A stretch of 64,000 nucleotides of DNA from CAWHJN01 sp963829705 (lineage in GTDB: Bacteria; Bacteroidota; Rhodothermia; Rhodothermales; BA12). The position numbers and the translations under genes were made by a program. The notes below the pieces were generated by a model. It ran no database searches. It saw only the letters and a program-made list of their open reading frames with translations, and was not told the DNA's origin. Shown in pieces: positions 8,581-15,818 of the stretch. The DNA lies in assembly GCA_963829705.1 (NCBI GenBank), contig CAWHJN010000005.1, positions 1,550,001 through 1,614,000 of the forward strand, written 5' to 3'. Position 1 is the first letter of the stretch. Each line of letters begins with the position of its first letter.

Positions 8581-9834
8581 ATGCCGATCCTGCGCGAGAA
8601 AACGCTCCACAAGCTGGAAATCCTGGCGGATGCGGCCAAATACGACGTGTCGTGCGCGTCGAGCGGTGGAAAACGAAAGGGCCAGAAGGACGGGCTGGGC
8701 AGCGTGACGGGCGCGGGCATCTGCCACTCGTTTACCGCCGACGGGCGTTGCGTGTCGCTGCTCAAAATTCTGCTCACCAACCACTGCATCTTCGACTGCG
8801 CCTACTGCGTCAGCCGCCGCTCAAACGACGTCGAGCGGGCCGCTTTCAGCGTGCAGGAGGTCGTGGACCTGACGATCAATTTCTACCGGCGCAACTACAT
8901 CGAGGGGCTGTTTCTGTCGTCGGGCATCTTCAAGAACGCTGATTACACGACCGAAAGGCTCGTGCGCGTGGCGAAAGTGCTCCGGACGGAGGAGGGGTTC
9001 AATGGCTACATCCACCTCAAAGTCATTCCCGGCGCGAGCCCCGAACTGATCGACGAGGCGGGGCGGTGGGCGGATCGGCTGAGCGTGAATCTGGAGATCC
9101 CGTCGGAGGAAAGTCTGAAAACGGTCGCGCCAGAAAAAGACTACGACACGGTGCTGCGCCCGATGCGGCGCGTGCGCGAGAAGATCGACGAGAGCCGCGA
9201 AATCGCGCCGCGCCACAAGCACGCGCCGCGATTTGCGCCGGGCGGCCAGAGCACCCAGCTCGTCGTCGGTGCAACGCCCGAAGACGACAAAACCGTCCTC
9301 CACCTCGCCGACGGTCTGTACCGCGAGCAGGACTTGCGGCGCGTGTACTACTCGGGCTACGTGCCCATCAGCCCGGACGCGCGCGTGCCGCAGGGCCAGC
9401 CCGCGCCGGTCGTCCGCGAGCACCGCCTGTACCAGGCCGACTGGCTGCTGCGCTTCTACCAGTTCGCCGTCGAGGAAATCGTAGACGACGCGCACCCGCA
9501 CCTCGATGCCGATGTCGATCCCAAGCTGGGCTGGGCGCTCCGCCATCCCGAGCAGTTTCCGGTGGACGTGAACCGTGCGCCGCTCGAAGCGCTGCTGCGT
9601 GTGCCCGGGCTGGGCGTCACGAGTGCACAGCGCATCGTGAAGGCGCGGCGGCAGGGACGGGTTCGCTGGGACGATCTGCCGCGCTTCGGCGTCGTCGTCA
9701 AGCGCGCCCGCTATTTCCTCGACGTGCCCGGCTACCGCGACACGCTGCTCGAAAAAAGCCCGCTCGCCGTGCGCGCTCGCCTGGTCGAAGCGCCTCGGGC
9801 GAACCAGTTATCGCTCTTCGAACGAGCGGCGTGA
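8581..9834 (+). CDS. Putative DNA modification/repair radical SAM protein (TIGR03916-like) with HhH domain and beta-clamp motif
   Basis: A 417-residue radical SAM enzyme of unknown reaction, matching from memory the family called 'putative DNA modification/repair radical SAM protein'. The 4Fe-4S cysteines are Cys69, Cys73 and Cys76 (CIFDCAYC). Three further cysteines (25, 48, 57) lie before them in family-like segments (DVSCASSGG, GICHSF, DGRC). Typical downstream segments are RRNYIEGLFLSSGIF and GYIHLKVIPGAS. From about residue 331 a helix-hairpin-helix (NRAPLEALLRVPGLGVTSAQ) suggests DNA binding. The last ten residues contain QLSLF (409-413), a canonical sliding-clamp-binding pentapeptide. 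The partner gene starts 7 bp downstream. The likely job is clamp-linked DNA repair or modification, an inference from motifs and context. Confidence 0.85.
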   Translation: MPILREKTLHKLEILADAAKYDVSCASSGGKRKGQKDGLGSVTGAGICHSFTADGRCVSLLKILLTNHCIFDCAYCVSRRSNDVERAAFSVQEVVDLTINFYRRNYIEGLFLSSGIFKNADYTTERLVRVAKVLRTEEGFNGYIHLKVIPGASPELIDEAGRWADRLSVNLEIPSEESLKTVAPEKDYDTVLRPMRRVREKIDESREIAPRHKHAPRFAPGGQSTQLVVGATPEDDKTVLHLADGLYREQDLRRVYYSGYVPISPDARVPQGQPAPVVREHRLYQADWLLRFYQFAVEEIVDDAHPHLDADVDPKLGWALRHPEQFPVDVNRAPLEALLRVPGLGVTSAQRIVKARRQGRVRWDDLPRFGVVVKRARYFLDVPGYRDTLLEKSPLAVRARLVEAPRANQLSLFERAA

Positions 9835-9841
9835 GCAGGCT

Positions 9842-10585
9842 ATGAACACCTACCGCTACGACGGCACATTCAGCGGATTTCTGTCGGCTGTGTTCGAGGC
9901 GTACGTGCGACGCGACGAGGCTCCGCAGTTCGAGAAAGGTACAGGTACAGCGACGATGTTCGGCGAGACGGTTGAGGTCGAAGTGCGCCCGCAGCGCATG
10001 GCCCGGCTTCGGCGCGGCATCGTCCGCAGCGGTGGGCAGGAGGTCTGGCAGCGCGTGCGAGGGGCGTTCCTGTCCGAGACGCCCGGCATCGATGGCGTGC
10101 TGTTCGCCTACCTCCGGCTGCTGTTTGCACACGGCGTAATGGCCGCCGACAACCCGCTCGGCACGCCCGGCCCCGTCGTCTGGCAGGCGGCGCGTGCCAC
10201 GAGCCGCGAGGTACACCGGATGCACGCCTTCGTGCGCTTCAGCGAAGGCGCGGACGGGAGCTGGCGATCCGTCGTCGAACCCGTGTGCAACGTCCTTCCG
10301 CTCATCGGGCCGCACTTTGCCGAGCGGTACGCCGCGCTGCGCTGGATCATCGTGGACGCCCGGCGCGGCTACGCCCTGTTGCACGATACTGGCGCGGTGC
10401 ATTTCGTCGGCGCGCCGCAGACGGCGCTGCCTGTTGCCGAAGACGAAGAAGCCTGGCAGCAACTCTGGAAAACGTACTACCATGCCGTCGACATCCCCGA
10501 GCGCCGCAACCTCGCCCTCCGCGCGCGCCACATGCCCCGGCGCTACTGGAAGCATCTGACGGAGATCGACGAACGTCAACGCTGA
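9842..10585 (+). CDS. DUF4130 / TIGR03915-type putative DNA repair protein
   Basis: A 247-residue protein recognised as the partner of the preceding radical SAM gene. It begins YRYDGTFSGFLSAVFEAYVR and ends with ERRNLALRARHMPRRYWKHLTE, both characteristic of the family named 'probable DNA metabolism protein'. In other genomes this domain is linked or fused to uracil-DNA-glycosylase-superfamily domains; no glycosylase is visible here. Biochemical function is unknown. The 7-bp spacing implies cotranscription with the radical SAM gene. Its last 10 bases overlap tail-to-tail with the stop region of the convergent T9SS cargo gene. Confidence 0.85.
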   Translation: MNTYRYDGTFSGFLSAVFEAYVRRDEAPQFEKGTGTATMFGETVEVEVRPQRMARLRRGIVRSGGQEVWQRVRGAFLSETPGIDGVLFAYLRLLFAHGVMAADNPLGTPGPVVWQAARATSREVHRMHAFVRFSEGADGSWRSVVEPVCNVLPLIGPHFAERYAALRWIIVDARRGYALLHDTGAVHFVGAPQTALPVAEDEEAWQQLWKTYYHAVDIPERRNLALRARHMPRRYWKHLTEIDERQR

Positions 10586-13475
10586 AGCACGATGACGCGC
10601 GTCTCGGCGAACGTGGGGGTGGCGACGCGAACGAGGTACATCCCGCTCGCCAGCGTGCCCGCCTGCACGTCCAGCAGGTGGACGGTGCGGGCGGGGAGCA
10701 CGCCGTCGTAGAGCACGCGCACCTCGCGCCCGAGGAGATCGAACAGGCTCGCGCGCACAGGCTCCGAGCGCGCGAGCGTCAGCGTGAGGCGGGTGTGCGT
10801 GGTGAACGGGTTCGGAAAAGCCCCTGAGAGCGAGGCACCACGCGGCCCAGGCGGAGGCTGCTGCACGGCGACAGGCAGGCGCTCCGGCTCCACCTTCATC
10901 ATGAAGAGGTCGTTTTGCCCGGCGCTCGTCCGGGTGTCGGGGCCTGCACCGGTGTCAAAGTCGGTCGTGTTGGTGAAGGAGCCGGTGAGGAGGACGTATC
11001 CCTGGTCGTCCGCAGCGACGGCGTGACCTACGTTGAGGCCATCGCCGCCCACCTGAAAGGCGCTCTGGAACGCCCCTGCGGGGCCGTAGCGGGCGACGAA
11101 GACATCCGAGCCCGCGCCCGACGTGAGCGCGCCAGCCCCAGAGGCCGGGTCGAAATCGAGGGTGCCGTTGAAGGTGCCCGTGACGACGCTGCCGCCCGTG
11201 CCGCGTGCGGCGACGCCGAGGGCGGTACCGGGGCCGTGCGGGACGGAAACAAAGCGAAACGAGCCGTCGGGTCGGTAGCTGGCGACGAACGCGCTGCCGC
11301 CTGGCATCGACGTGACCTCCTCTAAATCTCCATTGCCGTCGCTATCGGTGGGGTCGAAGGCAGAGGTGCCGGTAAACGACCCGACGACGGTGACGTTACC
11401 TGTGGCGTCCAGCGCGACGGCCTCGCCGTGCCCTTCCGGGCCGAAAAAGTGCAGAAAGCGGCGGGTGCCATCGGGCGCGTAGCCAGCGAGAAAGGCGCTC
11501 GCGGAGCCGGAGCCGCCTCCGCCCGATCCGCGCTTCGTCAGCGTCGCCGTGTCGAGGCGGCCGGTGACGTAGACGTTGCCCGCGGCATCGACGGCGATGC
11601 CCTCGCCCGCGTCTCCGTCCTCGGAGCCGAGGCTCCAGGCCGAGCGGAGGGCCCCGTCAGCGTCGTAGCTGGCGATGAAAAGGTCGGTGCTGCCGGCGCT
11701 CGTGAGCAGCACCGGTTGTGGCGCGCCGGGGGCGAAGTTGATCGTGCCCGCAAACGAGCCGGTGACGTAGACGTTGCCCGACGTGTCGATGGCCACGGCG
11801 CGACCGGCTCCGGCGGATCCCGATCCGCCTTCCGGCGCGACGGCAAAGCGGAACCGCCCGTCGGTGTCGTAGCCCGCCACGAAAAACCTGCCGGTGCGGA
11901 GTGCCTCGCGCGTCGGGTCGGGGTCGAAGTCGATGGCCCCGAAGGGCTGGCCGCCCGTGACCACGAATGCTCCTGCCGGGTTGACGGCGAGGCCGCCAGC
12001 GCTCTCAGAGGTGGGGATTCCATTGGCGATGGGAAACGCGAAGCGGAACGCGCCCGCTGGATCGTAGGAGACGACGTACACATCCGTCTGCGTGCTCGTC
12101 AACTCGGCCACGCCCGCACCGGGGTCGAAGTCGAGCGCACCGCGAAATTGGCCGATGAAATAGGCGTTGCCCCCGCTATCGAGGCCGACATCCGTGCCCT
12201 CGTCGAAGCTGAGGCCGCCCAGCGTGACCACGTAGGGTGCGTGCGAGGCGGGCGGGCGTAGGTCGTAGTGGTATGCGCTGCCCGCGTCGTTGCCGCCGTC
12301 GTCGTCGAGAGAGGCCCCGACGAGTACGTGCCGCCCGTCCCCGCTGAGGGCGACGGACGCCCCGAAAAGGTCGTCCGCAGCGCCGTCGCTGGCATCGATC
12401 CGGCTCTTTTGCGTCCATGTGCTGTCCGTGCGGGAGAACACGTACATGCTTCCGGAGCGCACGCCCTCGACGTGGTGGTAGAGCGCCCCCGCGAGGGCCC
12501 GCGTGCCGTCGTCACTGATCGCGACGTCATAGCCCAACTGATCACTGGCCTCGCCATCGGAGGCCGTGAGTTCGGCCTGTGGCGTCCAGGTGGTGCCGGT
12601 GCGGGCGAAGACGTACGCGCTGCCCGCATTGTCGGCCCGTGTCGTGTCCAGCCGGGCCCCGACGAGGGCATAGCGGGCGTCTCTGCTGAGGGCAAGACGC
12701 CATCCGAAGTCATCGCTCGTCGCACCGTCGGCGGCGGTGAGTTCGGCCTGCTGCGTGTAGGTGCCGCCGCTCCGCTCGAACACGTACGCGGTCCCGCGCC
12801 GGTATTGCCGAAGCGCGCGCCGACGAGGGCGTACCCGGCGTTTCCGCTGAGCGACACGTCGATGCCGAAGCCCTCGCCAGCGGTGCCGCTGAGAAGGGCG
12901 CGCTCGGTCCACACGCTTCCGGTGCGGGTGAAGACGTAGGCCTGGCTCACGCCCACGGCGCCGATGAGGGCGGAGCTACCGTCGTCGCTGAGGGAGACGG
13001 CGTTGCCAAAATTGTGAGACGCACCCGCGTCGGAAGCAGTGAGTTTCGCCTGTTCGGTCCACGTGTCGCCTGTGCGGGCAAACACGTAGGCACTCCCGGA
13101 AGCCGCCCCCGCATCGTCGTCGCTGAACGCGCCGATGAGGGCGTACGCACCGTCTGCGCTGAGCGAGACGCTGTTTCCGAAGTAATCGCCCACCGCACCA
13201 TCGCTGGACGTGAGGATAGCCTGCTCAGCCCACGCGCCGCCCGCCCGGACGAAGACGTACACCCGGCCCTGCGAAGCCTGGTACCCCTGCGCGGTGATGA
13301 GGGCATAGGTACCATCTCTGCTGATAGCGACGGTGGATCCGAAGTTGTTGAACGGCATCCCGCCGCTCGGGAGCAGCTTGGTTTCGGGAAAGCGCTGGGC
13401 CTGCGCGCGCGGCGCGAACGCGGCGATCAGCAGGATGCAGAGGAAAAGCAGCATAGCAACGGATCGAGACGTCAT
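10576..13475 (-). CDS. Secreted FG-GAP/SBBP beta-propeller protein with type A T9SS sorting domain (frameshifted)
   Basis: A surface or extracellular repeat protein of about 966 residues once one frameshift is repaired. The ATG at 13475 gives a signal peptide (MLLFLCILLIAAFAPRAQAQ). The N-terminal half has FG-GAP-type repeats (for example DDFGWRLALSRDARYALVGARL). The second half has SBBP-type propeller repeats (DAAGNVYVTGRL, DTSGNVYVTGSF). The C-terminus is a type A sorting domain (NPFTTHTRLTLTLARSEPVR, LFDLLGREVRVLYDG) for SprA-dependent export. The reading frame breaks at a GGG near 12793-12795: upstream ends ALVGARFGNTGAG and the other frame resumes TAYVFERSGGTY, so one base is missing. 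The two parts are open as 12099-13499 and 10576-12912. Sequencing error or a real pseudogene are both possible. Confidence 0.85.
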
Positions 13476-13535
13476 CGGGAAAACCTCGTCGGGTAGCATC
13501 AGCGAAAGGAGAAGGGGAATCGTAGAGGCACAGCC

Positions 13536-15065
13536 TCACCGCACGAGGACGACGCGCCGGGAGGCTCTGACCGCCACCCCCACGACGCGGACGACGTAGG
13601 GGCCCGCCGGAAGCGATCCGGCATTCCACACGAACGGGTGCGCGCCCGCCGCCAGCAGACCCTCGTGCAGCACGGCCACGCGGCGGCCCAGCAGGTCGTA
13701 GACATCCATGGTGACGGCTTGGGGCTCGGCGAGCGTCAGCGTCAGGAGTGTCTGCGTGCGGAACGGATTGGGCACAGGCACGGACAGCAAGGTGGGCGCG
13801 TGCGGCGTGGCGTCTTCCACCGCCGTCGCCGTGGGCACGCCGTAGATGTAGGCGGCCCCGGTGGCCGCTACGGGCTGGTCGTGGTCGGGAGCGCCGACGA
13901 GCACCACGCCGTCGTCCATCGCCACCGCCGAGCCGAAGTCGTCGCCCGCACCGCCATCGGAGGGGACGAAGCCTTGCTGCTCTACCCACGACTCCGTGAC
14001 AGCATCGTAGGCGAAGCGGTACGCCTTGCCCGACGCGTCCTCGTTGAGAGGAAACCAGTTTTTGGCCCCGACGAGTGCCTGCGTGCCTTCCAGCGCGACG
14101 GCGCTGCCGAAAAGGTTGAAGCCCGAGGGATCCGACGCCGTGATCTTCTGCTCGTTGGCCCACGCGGCACCGTCGAAGTGGAACACGTAGGCCGCGCCCG
14201 CACTCGCGCCCACCTCCCGGTCAAGTGGCGCGCCGATGAGCGCCCGGTCCCCGTCGAGGGCGACGGTGAGGCCGAACTGGGTCCGCGCCAGACTATCGGA
14301 GGGAACGAGCCGCGCCGTCTCGTTCCACATGCTGCCGTCATACTCGAAAACGTACGCGGCCCCGGTGTTCAGGCCCTGCGGCGGCTCGTAGCCCCACGCG
14401 CCAATGAGCGCCCGGCTCCCCGACAGCGCCACCGACTCGCCGAAATAAGTCCCGCTGAACGATTCGGGCGAGGTCAGCTTCTGCTCTTCAGCCCATGTAC
14501 TGCCATCGTAGCGGAACACGTACGCGGCACCTCCCTGGATCGCCGAGCCCACGAGCATCACGTCGCCCTCGATGGCGAGGGAATGCCCGAAGTCACCCCC
14601 CTGGGCCTCATCGGGCGCTCTCAGCTTCTGCGCTTCAGCCCATGTACTGCCATCGTAGCGGTAGACGTAGACGGCCCCGGCTCCTACGGGCAGGCCTTCG
14701 TCGTTGCGGGTGCTCACGAGCACCACGTTGCCGCTGACGGCGACCGCCCGCCCGTACCATTCGTAGTTGCCGCGCTGGGGAGACGTCAGCTTCTGTTCTT
14801 CGCGCCACGCGCTGCCGTCGTAACGGTACACGTACGCCGCCCCATACTCGCCGACGTGGTAAACGGGATCGTCTTCGCGGAACGCGCCGACGACGGCCAC
14901 CACGCCGTCGAGCGCGACAGCGGCCCCGAACTGCTGATCGACGAGGGGAAGCGATGAGGTCAGTTTGGCGTCGGGTGCGGGCTGCGCGTTGCCGGGCGGC
15001 GCGACGAGTGCGACGGGCAGCAGGCGCAGCGCCCACCGGAGATATGCAGAGTAGAGCGAGCGCAT
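13536..15065 (-). CDS. Secreted FG-GAP repeat protein with type A T9SS sorting domain
   Basis: A 509-residue relative of the neighbouring cargo protein, intact. The ATG at 15065 gives a signal peptide (LRWALRLLPVALVAPPGNAQ). About eight FG-GAP-like units follow, each reading roughly YVYRYDGSTWAEAQKL ... FGHSLAIEGDVMLVGS, about 49 residues apart. The C-terminal sorting domain is PNPFRTQTLLTLTLAEPQAV then MDVYDLLGRRVAVLHEGLL, ending in basic VVLVR. It lies 60 bp upstream of the frameshifted paralogue on the same strand, so the two are probably a tandem duplication exported by the T9SS. Ligand or function is unknown. Confidence 0.9.
   Translation of the reverse strand: MRSLYSAYLRWALRLLPVALVAPPGNAQPAPDAKLTSSLPLVDQQFGAAVALDGVVAVVGAFREDDPVYHVGEYGAAYVYRYDGSAWREEQKLTSPQRGNYEWYGRAVAVSGNVVLVSTRNDEGLPVGAGAVYVYRYDGSTWAEAQKLRAPDEAQGGDFGHSLAIEGDVMLVGSAIQGGAAYVFRYDGSTWAEEQKLTSPESFSGTYFGESVALSGSRALIGAWGYEPPQGLNTGAAYVFEYDGSMWNETARLVPSDSLARTQFGLTVALDGDRALIGAPLDREVGASAGAAYVFHFDGAAWANEQKITASDPSGFNLFGSAVALEGTQALVGAKNWFPLNEDASGKAYRFAYDAVTESWVEQQGFVPSDGGAGDDFGSAVAMDDGVVLVGAPDHDQPVAATGAAYIYGVPTATAVEDATPHAPTLLSVPVPNPFRTQTLLTLTLAEPQAVTMDVYDLLGRRVAVLHEGLLAAGAHPFVWNAGSLPAGPYVVRVVGVAVRASRRVVLVR
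14475..14661 (-). repeat. Near-identical 40-nt blocks inside the FG-GAP gene
   Basis: The 40-nt blocks at 14475-14514 and 14622-14661 differ at a single base (CTGCTCTT versus CTGCGCTT) and are 147 nt apart. That is exactly 49 codons, the period of the FG-GAP unit. They encode the same DGSTWAE(E/A)QKL stretch. This points to recent unit duplication or gene conversion inside the propeller. Confidence 0.8.
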
Positions 15066-15239
15066 AGGGGATGCCGGGCGTGGGTGTGTAGAAGGGATGG
15101 CGACGTTTCCTCCCGCAACTGGACATCCGCGCCGGGCATTTCCTCGCGCGGCGCGGCGATTCTTGGTTATGCCCTTGCGGAAGCCCTCCTGCTGCGGTTG
15201 ATTTAACCCAGGCTTCGGCCGGCTTCTTTCCCGCGCACC

Positions 15240-15812
15240 ATGCCGACTGCCACGGTCACCGATCTCCTGCACCGCCTCCACGACGGCGACGGCGAAGCCC
15301 TCGAAATGCTGATGCCGCTGCTGTACGACGAGCTACACGCCCTCGCTCGGCGGCAACTCCGCGCCGAGCGCGCCGACCACACGCTCAACCCCACGGCCCT
15401 CGTCAACGAGGCGTACCTCCGGCTCGTACAGCAGTGCACGCTGCGCGCCGAGGACCGGGCGCACTTTCTCGCCATCGCGGCCACCACCATGCGCCGCCTC
15501 CTCGTCGATTACGCCCGCGCCCGGACGCGCCTCAAGCGCGGCGGCGGCGCACAGCCCGTCCCGCTCGACGACGTGCTGCCCTTCCTTTCTCTGCACGAAG
15601 CCGACGAGATGCTGGCGCTCGACGACGCCCTCGGACGGCTCGAAAAGATCAACCCGCGTGGCAGCCAGGTGGTGCAGTACCGCTTTTTCGGCGGGCTGAG
15701 TCTGGAAGAAACCGCCGAGGTGCTCGACGTGTCGGTCAAGACGGTGCAGCGCAGTTGGACGGCAGCGCGGGCGTGGCTACGCAAGGAAGTCCACCTGGCT
15801 TTGTCGGAGTGA
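15240..15812 (+). CDS. ECF-family RNA polymerase sigma factor (kinase-linked type)
   Basis: A 190-residue extracytoplasmic-function sigma factor of the Sigma70_ECF type found next to Ser/Thr kinases in Rhodothermota and Planctomycetes. Region 2 spans ELHALARRQLRAERADHTLN to HFLAIAATTMRRLLVDYARA. Region 4 is QVVQYRFFGGLSLEETAEVL then SVKTVQRSWTAARAWLRKEV. No anti-sigma factor is adjacent. The kinase gene starts only a few bases after its stop, implying cotranscription and possible regulation of the sigma factor by phosphorylation. The upstream 174 bp separate it from the divergent T9SS cargo gene. Confidence 0.93.
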   Translation: MPTATVTDLLHRLHDGDGEALEMLMPLLYDELHALARRQLRAERADHTLNPTALVNEAYLRLVQQCTLRAEDRAHFLAIAATTMRRLLVDYARARTRLKRGGGAQPVPLDDVLPFLSLHEADEMLALDDALGRLEKINPRGSQVVQYRFFGGLSLEETAEVLDVSVKTVQRSWTAARAWLRKEVHLALSE

Positions 15813-15818
15813 CCCGTG

